DNA from: Alphaproteobacteria bacterium | GTDB lineage: Bacteria; Pseudomonadota; Alphaproteobacteria; Rickettsiales; UBA1997 | DNA: 5,504 bases | Direction: 5' to 3' | Assembly (NCBI GenBank): GCA_016869775.1 | Contig: VGDJ01000080.1 | Location: 1 to 5,504, forward strand | Part shown: positions 1 through 5,359 of the stretch, one piece after another | Layout of the letters: every line of letters starts with the position of its first letter | Numbering within the stretch: position 1 is the stretch's first letter | Made by a program: the position numbers and the translations under genes | The notes under the pieces: model-generated | The model's database searches: none | The model's input: the letters and a program-made list of their open reading frames with translations, nothing else | Told to the model about the DNA's origin: nothing

Positions 1-712
1 GTGGTCTGTTGGTAGTTGAAGAATTTGTAGAGCTAGATGGAGTAGTTTGTGGACTTTCGGTAGTTGAAGAAGAATTGGTAGAGCTTGAGCCAGATGGATT
101 TTGTTGTGAAGGTGCAGGAGAGGGGATTGTTGAGGGTGAGTATGGATTATAATAATATGGCGTAGTAAAAGAAGGGGTTTTTTGATTATTATTTTTCTGT
201 TCTTGTAAATTTTTAAGTCGCATTTCTTCGTTTTCCCTAATTATACTTCGACTTTTAATTTGTTGAAATTTTTGCTTAGCTTCTTCATTGCGTTTTTTAA
301 TTCTATCTTCGCGTTGTTTTCGTTGCTCCTCTCGCCATTTTTCAATATTAATTTTTCCGGATTTGTTTGGTTTTTCTATTTGCGATTCATTGAAATCATC
401 TTCGCCTGTTGATTTTTGATAAACCATATCTTCCTCTGATTCGCCATCTTGAATATTTGCATTCAAAGTTGTTGATGATGATTCGCCACCAACAACATCG
501 CTAGAGATTATTTCTTCGGACTTGTCGACGCTTTTAGGCGGAGTATTTTTGGGGATTAATCTTATTTCAATCTGATTGTTATTTTTTATTGCTTGAGTTT
601 CGTAGTTTTTAGGTGATGAGGGTGATGTTTGAATTGTTGGGTTTTGTGCAAAGCACTTTAGGTGAAAAAATGTTAATGAAACCAAGATGTTTGCGAAGAG
701 GTTTTTAGCCAT
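1..712 (-). CDS. Exported low-complexity protein with charged helix and Ser/Thr-rich tail (3' end beyond window)
   Basis: I do not recognise a family. The frame opens with ATG at 710-712 and stays open for 237 codons to the left edge, so the gene is partial at its C-terminus. Residues 1-22 look like a Sec signal peptide (K3, hydrophobic core about 5-18, likely cleavage after C-F-A22), so the product should be periplasmic, outer-membrane associated or secreted. Residues 23-117 are a polar, partly acidic linker. Residues 118-177 are a Lys/Arg/Glu/Gln-rich stretch that should form a long charged helix or coiled coil. From 178 on there is a Tyr/Pro segment (TPYYYNPYSP) and then a Ser/Thr-rich tail with two near-copies of SSSTNSSTT (209-218 and 226-234). 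It starts 29 nt after the stop of the gene upstream of it (1227-742), which has the same architecture, so they are probably cotranscribed. No Shine-Dalgarno is seen. The signal peptide is good evidence for a real gene; function is unknown. Confidence 0.8.
   Translation of the reverse strand, partial: MAKNLFANILVSLTFFHLKCFAQNPTIQTSPSSPKNYETQAIKNNNQIEIRLIPKNTPPKSVDKSEEIISSDVVGGESSSTTLNANIQDGESEEDMVYQKSTGEDDFNESQIEKPNKSGKINIEKWREEQRKQREDRIKKRNEEAKQKFQQIKSRSIIRENEEMRLKNLQEQKNNNQKTPSFTTPYYYNPYSPSTIPSPAPSQQNPSGSSSTNSSSTTESPQTTPSSSTNSSTTNRP
11..98. repeat. Imperfect duplication encoding a Ser/Thr tail motif
   Basis: Two related copies lie at 11-41 and 59-98. Both begin with GGTAGTTGAAGAA, continue with a GGTAGAGCT-like or TGTAGAGCT stretch and end in AGATGGA; the second copy is longer through small insertions. 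On the minus strand they encode SSSTNSSTT and SSSTNSSSTT. The array may continue beyond the left edge. This looks like slippage-prone expansion of a low-complexity tail. Confidence 0.7.
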
Positions 713-741
713 TTTTAATGATTTTTTCTCAGCTTTTGTCT

Positions 742-1227
742 TTAACGTCTATCGCCCATCGGTGGAGTGGGTCTATCCATTTTTGGCCTTTCCATTTCTG
801 GTCTTTCCATTGGTCTTGAAGCTTGAGGTGCTTGAAGTTGTTGACCAGATGAAGATGGTTGCATTTGACGATTTTCTTCAAATTTTGACCGACCTAATTG
901 ACGATTCTCTTGGCCACCCGCTCTAATAGGTTCAACCCTTTCTCCTCGAGATGATTGATTTAAATCAGATTGAGGTTTTTGTCTTTCTTGCCAATTTTCG
1001 CGCGCCTTTTCGCGTCTATTTTCTATTCTTTCTTTTATTTCTTGTCTTCTTTGTTGTCTTTTTTCTTCATTTTGAGCGCGTCTTTGATTAACAATTTCAC
1101 GGTTTTTAGAGTTTCTATTTTGAATTTCTTGAGTTGAATTTTCAGCATTTGGAGTAGGTTCTTGGGCTAATGACGAATTACAATAAATTGCGGTTAAAAG
1201 TCCAAAAATTGCAAATGATTTTTTCAT
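742..1227 (-). CDS. Small secreted Arg/Gln/Glu-rich hypothetical protein
   Basis: A 161-residue protein of no family I recognise. Residues 1-21 are a convincing Sec signal peptide: K2-K3, hydrophobic core FAIFGLLTAIY, cleavage at S-L-A21 before QE. C16 is not in a proper lipobox (Tyr at -1), so I do not call a lipoprotein. Residues about 32-84 are almost entirely Arg, Gln, Glu, Lys and Asn, with patterns such as RRQEIKERIENRREKARE, which predicts a single charged helix or coiled coil. Residues 85-139 are Gln/Ser/Arg-rich and probably disordered. Residues 140-154 are three copies of M-[E/D]-R-P-x, followed by a short PP/Arg-rich end. The mature protein is strongly basic. It lies 116 bp after aroC and 29 nt before another exported protein of the same layout. 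There is no clear Shine-Dalgarno, and an inverted repeat lies 22 nt before the start codon. The role is unknown; binding to a polyanion or to a surface partner would be a guess. Confidence 0.82.
   Translation of the reverse strand: MKKSFAIFGLLTAIYCNSSLAQEPTPNAENSTQEIQNRNSKNREIVNQRRAQNEEKRQQRRQEIKERIENRREKARENWQERQKPQSDLNQSSRGERVEPIRAGGQENRQLGRSKFEENRQMQPSSSGQQLQAPQASRPMERPEMERPKMDRPTPPMGDRR
771..812. repeat. 15-nt tandem repeat, about 2.8 copies
   Basis: Three units at 771-785, 786-800 and 801-812 (last one shortened) share the core G[TC]CT[AT]TCCATT. On the minus strand each encodes one M-[E/D]-R-P-x pentapeptide near the C-terminus of the small secreted protein. The unit length is a multiple of three, so copy number can change without breaking the frame. 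Confidence 0.75.
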
Positions 1228-1249
1228 AATTTTGATTTTGAATTTAAGT

Positions 1250-1279
1250 AAATTAATTATTGGAGCGTCTAATTAATTT
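1250..1279. promoter_or_regulatory. Perfect 10-bp inverted repeat upstream of the secreted-protein genes
   Basis: The left arm AAATTAATTA (1250-1259) and right arm TAATTAATTT (1270-1279) are exact reverse complements separated by the GC-richer spacer TTGGAGCGTC (1260-1269). Each arm contains the palindrome AATTAATT, at 1251-1258 and 1271-1278, exactly 20 bp apart, about two helical turns. It lies 22 nt upstream of the start codon at 1227 on the minus strand. It could be an operator for a dimeric regulator or an RNA hairpin in the leader. The arms are pure A/T, so chance in AT-rich DNA is a real alternative. I could not identify a convincing promoter next to it. Confidence 0.4.
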
Positions 1280-1343
1280 TAAAATCTCAATAACTCAAAA
1301 TTTTTTTGAGCAACTTGTGGATATTTATTTGGTATGTGTTTTT

Positions 1344-2411
1344 TTAGAAATGGCGTGATTTTTGAAGTAAAATAAAATCAGCTAATACGCATGCCATCAT
1401 GGCTTCACCAACTGGAACAGCGCGAATTCCAACACAAGGATCGTGGCGACCTTTAGTAATGATTTCACAATTATTGCCATGAATATCAATGGTTCGACGA
1501 GGAATTAGAATTGAGCTAGTTGGTTTAACGGCAAATCGAACTATCAAATCTTGACCAGATGAAATTCCACCAATCACTCCACCAGAATTATTTGAAGAGA
1601 ATTTAATTTTGCCATTTTCGTTAAACATTTCATCGGCAACTTGAGAACCTTTTAGCTCTCCGCTTGCCATGCCAAATCCTATTTCAACACCTTTTACAGC
1701 ATTGATTGACATCATGGCATTAGCAAGACGAGCATCAAGTTTATCGTAAATGGGTTCGCCAAGACCCGCGGGAACATTCTTGGCAACGATCTCGACAATT
1801 GCTCCGACTGAATCACCTTTTTTGCGAATATCGAGCAAGTAATCGCTAAATTCACCGACGGCTTTTTTGTCGGGACAAAATAAGTCATTTTGATCAATTT
1901 GACTAAAATCGATATTATTTGGGTTAATTTTTTTTTCGCCAATCTGGGTAATGTATCCGTAGATTTCGATATTCGATTTTTCGATAATTTTGCGAGCAAT
2001 AGCTCCAGCCCCAACTCTCATAGCGGTTTCACGCGCCGAAGATCGTCCGCCACCACGATAATCGCGAATTCCATATTTTTTGAAATATGTGTAGTCGGCG
2101 TGAGATGGGCGAAATTTATCTTTTATGTCGCCATAATCATGTGATTTTTGATCTTGATTGTGAATTAAAAGGGCAATTGGAGTGCCAGTAGTCTTGCCTT
2201 CAAACACTCCTGACAAAATCTTTACTTCATCACTTTCTTGCCTTTGAGTGGTAAATTTTGATTGCCCCGGTCGGCGTTTATCAAGATATTTTTGAATATC
2301 TAATTCATTTAAATCCAGCAATGAAGGACAACCATCAACAACACAGCCAATTGCTTCACCATGGCTTTCTCCAAAAGTTGTAAAGCTAAAGATGTTTCCA
2401 AATTTATTCAT
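1344..2411 (-). CDS. aroC: Chorismate synthase
   Basis: Last enzyme of the shikimate pathway: it converts 5-enolpyruvylshikimate-3-phosphate to chorismate in the cytoplasm by 1,4-anti elimination of phosphate, using reduced FMN. At 355 residues it is the full normal length. All family signatures are visible: FGESHG at 13-18 followed by VDGCP at 25-29 (H17 is the catalytic-type histidine), RPSHADYTY at 101-109 (second conserved His, H104), GGGRSSARETAMRVGAGAIAR at about 120-140, and KGRHDPCVGIRAVPVGEAM at 320-338. The FMN/substrate-contacting Arg and Ser residues of these blocks appear intact, so the enzyme should be active. The ATG at 2411 lies 3 nt after the stop of the LptC-like gene, with no Shine-Dalgarno, which suggests translational coupling. 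Chorismate feeds aromatic amino acids and p-aminobenzoate for folate; the presence of folB in the same transcription unit fits a folate supply role. Confidence 0.98.
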   Translation of the reverse strand: MNKFGNIFSFTTFGESHGEAIGCVVDGCPSLLDLNELDIQKYLDKRRPGQSKFTTQRQESDEVKILSGVFEGKTTGTPIALLIHNQDQKSHDYGDIKDKFRPSHADYTYFKKYGIRDYRGGGRSSARETAMRVGAGAIARKIIEKSNIEIYGYITQIGEKKINPNNIDFSQIDQNDLFCPDKKAVGEFSDYLLDIRKKGDSVGAIVEIVAKNVPAGLGEPIYDKLDARLANAMMSINAVKGVEIGFGMASGELKGSQVADEMFNENGKIKFSSNNSGGVIGGISSGQDLIVRFAVKPTSSILIPRRTIDIHGNNCEIITKGRHDPCVGIRAVPVGEAMMACVLADFILLQKSRHF

Positions 2412-2414
2412 AAT

Positions 2415-2831
2415 TTATTGATTAAAGATTAAAACCGGATTTTTGCTAAAAATGAGATGATTTCCACCATCGCTAATTTTTAATTCTCCGGCGCTAATAT
2501 TGCCTATGTCTGATGAGGCCTGAACTTCTTCCATGGTAACTTCATCTTCTGTGTAATGATAAGCGCGAGTCGCAGAAATTTTATATATTTTGCCATCGTC
2601 ATGCATTATTGACATTCTAGGATTGGTCATAATTTTTTCGGCTTTAATATTTTTAGGATTATTTTTAGAATTGTTGATGATTGTTATTTTACTATTTTTT
2701 TCAAACAAATTTGACATGTAAAGGCCAATCGCCAAAGAAATTAAAAAATAACAAAAAATTGATAGAATTTTTTTGATTTGGGATGTTTTTTTGAAGTTTT
2801 CTAAGATAAGTTGCGTTTCAATTTCATTCAT
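2415..2831 (-). CDS. Short membrane-anchored LptC-like protein
   Basis: Likely a 138-residue protein starting with MNEIETQL at 2831. One transmembrane segment (about 22-43) follows a Lys-containing N-terminus (K14, K15, K20, K21), so the rest should face the periplasm. Residues about 64-138 resemble the LptC/DUF1239 domain: the pattern TNPRM (69-73), then DDGKIYKISATRA (78-90), then alternating beta-strand-like stretches ending in LIFSKNPVLIF. LptC joins the LptBFG transporter to LptA during lipopolysaccharide export. The protein is clearly shorter than usual LptC (about 190-220 residues), so the C-terminal strands of the jellyroll seem reduced. I chose the start at 2831 because its ATG overlaps the folB stop (ATGAATGA, 8-nt overlap), typical of translational coupling; an in-frame ATG at 2879 would put the start deep inside folB and add a second hydrophobic stretch. 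No lptA or lptB lies adjacent. The assignment rests on pattern recognition and is moderate. Confidence 0.62.
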   Translation of the reverse strand: MNEIETQLILENFKKTSQIKKILSIFCYFLISLAIGLYMSNLFEKNSKITIINNSKNNPKNIKAEKIMTNPRMSIMHDDGKIYKISATRAYHYTEDEVTMEEVQASSDIGNISAGELKISDGGNHLIFSKNPVLIFNQ

Positions 2832-3183
2832 ATCGATGACAATTTTTTTCAAGAACAACAGCACAAGAATAAACATCATCGAAGATTTTCATTTTATCAA
2901 TTTCAACTTTTGCTCTAGAAACCTGCGGATAATCGCAGATCATAAGCAAAATATCGTTTGCTAAAGATTCAATCAATCCACGGTTTTTTTCTTTAATGAT
3001 TTTTTTAATGTTGTTGTAAATAATTTCATAACAAATCGTGTCTTTGATGTTATCGCTATGAACAGATTTTTCGTTGTGGGTTTCAATTTCAATGTTGATT
3101 AAAAGCTGTCGTGAAAAGTTTTTTTCCCATTCGTGGATACCGATATTGCAATTAATTTCGAGATTTTTGATTTTGATCAACAT
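2824..3183 (-). CDS. folB: Dihydroneopterin aldolase (FolB family)
   Basis: A 119-residue protein of normal length for the family. FolB cleaves 7,8-dihydroneopterin to 6-hydroxymethyl-7,8-dihydropterin and glycolaldehyde in folate synthesis, and acts as a tunnel-shaped octamer in the cytoplasm. The family pattern is clear: IKNLEINCNIGIHEWE (5-20), Q26 before a beta strand, SDNIKDTICY (43-52), LIESLAND (70-77) and VEIDK (93-97). By alignment from memory with the Staphylococcus aureus enzyme, E20, Y52, E72 and K97 match the catalytic or pterin-binding Glu22, Tyr54, Glu74 and Lys100, so activity is expected. A FolX-type dihydroneopterin triphosphate epimerase has the same fold and cannot be excluded. 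It is the first gene of a leftward unit continuing into the LptC-like gene (8-nt overlap) and aroC. No Shine-Dalgarno precedes the ATG at 3183. Confidence 0.88.
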   Translation of the reverse strand: MLIKIKNLEINCNIGIHEWEKNFSRQLLINIEIETHNEKSVHSDNIKDTICYEIIYNNIKKIIKEKNRGLIESLANDILLMICDYPQVSRAKVEIDKMKIFDDVYSCAVVLEKNCHRYE

Positions 3184-3197
3184 ATTTAAATTATTGC

Positions 3198-3225
3198 TTG
3201 CGTGAGTAAATTTGATATCTATAAA
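3198..3225 (+). promoter_or_regulatory. Candidate promoter for the thioredoxin-like gene and cysS
   Basis: TTGCGT at 3198-3203 and TATAAA at 3220-3225 are separated by 16 bp, an acceptable sigma-70 arrangement. Transcription would start near 3232 and give a leader of about 50 nt before the ATG at 3281. An A7T8 tract at 3231-3245 lies just downstream and could bend the DNA. The -35 match is only partial, so this is a proposal. Confidence 0.4.
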
Positions 3226-3231
3226 ATTATA
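3226..3231 (-). promoter_or_regulatory. Candidate -10 box for the folB-aroC unit
   Basis: Read on the minus strand this is a perfect TATAAT, about 43 nt before the folB start codon. A second TATAAT lies at 3249-3254. No matching -35 element stands out at either, and the surrounding DNA is so AT-rich that such hexamers occur by chance. It overlaps the candidate rightward -10 box. Confidence 0.35.
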
Positions 3232-3270
3232 AAAAAATTTTTTTTACAATTATAGTAAAATTTTTGTTTT

Positions 3271-3273
3271 GGA
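3271..3273 (+). promoter_or_regulatory. Weak ribosome binding site that supports the start at 3281
   Basis: GGA lies 7 nt before the ATG at 3281, a normal Shine-Dalgarno spacing. An in-frame TTG at 3269 overlaps this site and has nothing comparable in front of it, so ATG at 3281 is the better start of the thioredoxin-like gene. Confidence 0.45.
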
Positions 3274-3280
3274 TAGTTTA

Positions 3281-3895
3281 ATGAACAAAATTATTGATAT
3301 TCAGAAATATCAAAAGAAACAACTAAATTCTCGTAAAATGCTTTTCGTTTCAATGCTGGTAGGTCTTGTTGTGGGCTTAATACTTTGGAAATATTTTGTT
3401 GAAAATATTGCAAACTATGATGTTAAAATTCCTTTATCAAGCAATATTAATTACAACAATATTGAGCCAAAAGCCCTTCTAGCTTCTGATCTTGCAATTG
3501 AATTTGAAGAATCTGATAATAAACCAATTTTGCTCTATATCTATACAACTTGGTGTCAGGCTTGCTCGAAAAATTATCAAATTATCAATGAAATTGCTCG
3601 TGAATTTCAAAATACCGAATTAAAAGTTTTGGCAATTGCAATTGATAGAAACCTAGAGCCTCAAAAGCTAAAGCAATATTTAAATAATTACGGTGATAAT
3701 TACTTTATTCCAAATTATTTGTCTTCAAAAAATGGTTTTGTAGAACTTTTAAATAAAAAAAATATTAAATATAATGGCCGAATTCCTTTCGTAGTGCTCT
3801 TATCAAGAAGTGGTGAAGTGGGAATGAAATACAGTGGAGTCAAGAACAAAAATTATCTTCGCAATAAAATAATCAAAGAATTATATCCAAATTAA
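3281..3895 (+). CDS. Membrane-anchored thioredoxin-like (TlpA/ResA-type) protein
   Basis: A 204-residue protein. The N-terminus is Lys/Arg-rich (1-19), followed by a single transmembrane segment at about 20-39 and no obvious cleavage site, so it should be anchored in the inner membrane with its soluble domain in the periplasm. Residues about 65-204 form a thioredoxin fold: strand PILLYIYTT (82-90), then the active site WCQAC with C92 and C95 at the start of a helix, and the cis-proline loop as I168-P169 in GRIPFVVLL. This matches the TlpA/ResA/CcmG group of thiol-disulfide reductases, which keep periplasmic cysteines reduced, often for cytochrome c or oxidase assembly. The Gln-Ala dipeptide inside the CxxC is not the typical Gly-Pro or Pro-His, so redox direction cannot be read from it. 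The stop is 4 nt before cysS, so the two genes are almost certainly cotranscribed. No haem-handling gene is visible here, and the substrate is unknown. Confidence 0.87.
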   Translation: MNKIIDIQKYQKKQLNSRKMLFVSMLVGLVVGLILWKYFVENIANYDVKIPLSSNINYNNIEPKALLASDLAIEFEESDNKPILLYIYTTWCQACSKNYQIINEIAREFQNTELKVLAIAIDRNLEPQKLKQYLNNYGDNYFIPNYLSSKNGFVELLNKKNIKYNGRIPFVVLLSRSGEVGMKYSGVKNKNYLRNKIIKELYPN

Positions 3896-3899
3896 GCTC

Positions 3900-5306
3900 A
3901 TGAATTTTACTAATCCAAAACTCGAAATTAAGCTATTTGATACTTTAACTAATAAAATTCAAATTCTTAAAACAATCGAAAAAAATGTTTTAAAAATGTA
4001 TGTTTGTGGCCCAACGGTTTATGATCGTCCACACCTTGGAAATGCTAGATCGATTGTGGTTTATGATTTGTTTTATCGATTTTTTTTACAAGTTTTCGAA
4101 AAAGTAATTTTTGTTCGCAATATTACCGATGTTGATGATAAAATTAATGATTCAGCTAAAGAACAAAATATTTCGATTCAGCAACTTACCACAAGAATTA
4201 TTGAATATTTTTATCATGATATTGACGCTCTTAAGGTTTTAAAACCAACCTTTGAGCCCAAGGTAACCGAAAATATCCCCGAAATAATTGATTTAATCCA
4301 AAAGCTTATCGACAACAACCACGCGTATATTGCCAATAAACATGTTTTGTTTGATGTCTCAAGTTGTGCAGATTACGGTAAGCTTTCTAATCGCAAAATT
4401 GATGAGTTAATTTCTGGTGCAAGAGTTGAAATCGCTGATTATAAAAAAACTCCACTTGATTTTGTGCTATGGAAACCCAGCGACGCCGATGATGATCCAT
4501 CATCTATTTTTGATAGTCCTTGGGGCAAGGGTAGGCCGGGTTGGCATATTGAATGTTCGGCAATGAGTTTAAAATTTTTAGGTGAAAATTTTGACATTCA
4601 TGGCGGTGGAGCCGATTTGCAATTTCCGCATCACGAAAATGAAATTGCGCAAAGTTGTTCGGCGCATCGTGGCTCAAACTATGCTAGCTATTGGGTGCAT
4701 AATGGTTTTTTGACAGTTGAAGGTGAGAAAATGAGCAAGTCTTTAAAAAATTTTGTTACAGTTTTTGATCTGCTAAATCGAGGTGTAAAAGGCACTACGA
4801 TTCGTTTGATGCTTTTATCTTCTCATTATCGAAAACCGTTTGATTTTAATCAAAAGATTCTCGAAGATTCACAAAAAACTTTAGAAAAATTTCATGAAGT
4901 TTTGTCGATAAATGACGTCAAAATTGCCTTAAATAATTCTCAAACTATATCGCCAGAAATAATGGAATTTCTAGCAGATGATCTAAATTTTTCAAAAGTT
5001 ATCGCTTTCATTCATAATCAGCTTAAAACCCTAAAAACCCATAAGACTAATGATATATTAATAAAATATATTTCTAATCTTAGCTTTCTTGGAATACTCG
5101 ATGAATCTTTTATTGTTGATGATTCAGCCATTAACAATGATTTAGATTTGAACTTTGTTAATGAGCAAATAAATCTGCGCCAAAAACTTAAGGCTGAAAA
5201 AAAATATGCTGAGGCCGATGAAATCAGAAAAAATTTGTTGAATTTGGGTGTTGTTATTGAAGATAAACCCAACAATCAAAGTGCATTCCACTTTATCAGA
5301 AAATAG
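3900..5306 (+). CDS. cysS: Cysteinyl-tRNA synthetase
   Basis: Class I aminoacyl-tRNA synthetase that activates cysteine with ATP and charges tRNA-Cys in the cytoplasm. At 468 residues it is full length (E. coli 461). Landmarks in order: MYVCGPTVYD with zinc ligand C36, the HIGH-type motif HLGN at 45-48, GKGRPGWHIECSAMS with zinc ligand C219, HHENEIAQS with H244 and E248 completing the zinc site, and EGEKMSKS with KMSKS at 277-281. The spacing of C36, C219, H244 and E248 closely mirrors E. coli Cys28, Cys209, His234 and Glu238. The C-terminal part carries the helical DALR-type region and the familiar block RQKLKAEKKYAEADEIRKNL. The extreme C-terminus (NNQSAFHFIRK) lacks the usual G-T-x-W-R ending. 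The ATG follows the upstream stop by 4 nt without a Shine-Dalgarno, indicating coupling to the thioredoxin-like gene. Confidence 0.98.
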   Translation: MNFTNPKLEIKLFDTLTNKIQILKTIEKNVLKMYVCGPTVYDRPHLGNARSIVVYDLFYRFFLQVFEKVIFVRNITDVDDKINDSAKEQNISIQQLTTRIIEYFYHDIDALKVLKPTFEPKVTENIPEIIDLIQKLIDNNHAYIANKHVLFDVSSCADYGKLSNRKIDELISGARVEIADYKKTPLDFVLWKPSDADDDPSSIFDSPWGKGRPGWHIECSAMSLKFLGENFDIHGGGADLQFPHHENEIAQSCSAHRGSNYASYWVHNGFLTVEGEKMSKSLKNFVTVFDLLNRGVKGTTIRLMLLSSHYRKPFDFNQKILEDSQKTLEKFHEVLSINDVKIALNNSQTISPEIMEFLADDLNFSKVIAFIHNQLKTLKTHKTNDILIKYISNLSFLGILDESFIVDDSAINNDLDLNFVNEQINLRQKLKAEKKYAEADEIRKNLLNLGVVIEDKPNNQSAFHFIRK

Positions 5307-5348
5307 CGATACTGCCAAATTTACAGTCTTTTATTTTAACCAATCAAT

Positions 5349-5352
5349 GAGG
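5349..5352 (+). promoter_or_regulatory. Shine-Dalgarno site of the right-edge gene
   Basis: GAGG lies 7 nt before the ATG at 5360. It is the only strong Shine-Dalgarno match in front of any gene in this window and is the main support for this start. Confidence 0.65.
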
Positions 5353-5359
5353 TTCCAAA

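Noticed and set aside
687..926. Open frame of 79 codons on the plus strand, hydrophobic
   Set aside because: It lies antisense to the two exported-protein genes; its hydrophobicity comes from reading the complement of Lys/Glu/Gln/Pro-rich codons.
1180..1227. Lipoprotein signal (C16) in the small secreted protein
   Set aside because: The residue before the Cys is Tyr, not Gly/Ala/Ser, and a good signal peptidase I site S-L-A follows.
1294..1310. Hairpin CTCAAAA/TTTTGAG as a terminator after aroC
   Set aside because: The stem is only 7 bp and nearly all A/T, with no clean U-run after it on the minus strand; too weak to call.
1228..1343. Promoter for the two exported-protein genes
   Set aside because: Several AT-rich hexamers exist on the minus strand, but no -35/-10 pair with proper spacing stands out; transcription could also come from readthrough of aroC.
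1712..2144. Open frames inside aroC on both strands
   Set aside because: The AroC frame carries every family motif here, so these are shadows.
2832..2879. Earlier in-frame ATG codons that would lengthen the LptC-like protein by 16 residues
   Set aside because: This would place the start well inside folB and add a second hydrophobic stretch; the ATG at 2831 overlapping the folB stop is the usual coupled arrangement.
2773..2964. Open frame of 63 codons on the plus strand
   Set aside because: It is antisense to folB and the LptC-like gene and has no ribosome site or recognisable feature.
3269..3280. TTG start adding four residues to the thioredoxin-like protein
   Set aside because: It overlaps the GGA site that is correctly spaced for the ATG at 3281 and has no ribosome site of its own.
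5018..5275. Open frame of 85 codons on the minus strand
   Set aside because: It is antisense to the well-supported C-terminal part of cysS.
5311..5327. ACTG/CAGT dyad followed by a T-rich stretch as a terminator after cysS
   Set aside because: A 4-bp stem with a 9-nt loop is unlikely to terminate transcription and is expected by chance.
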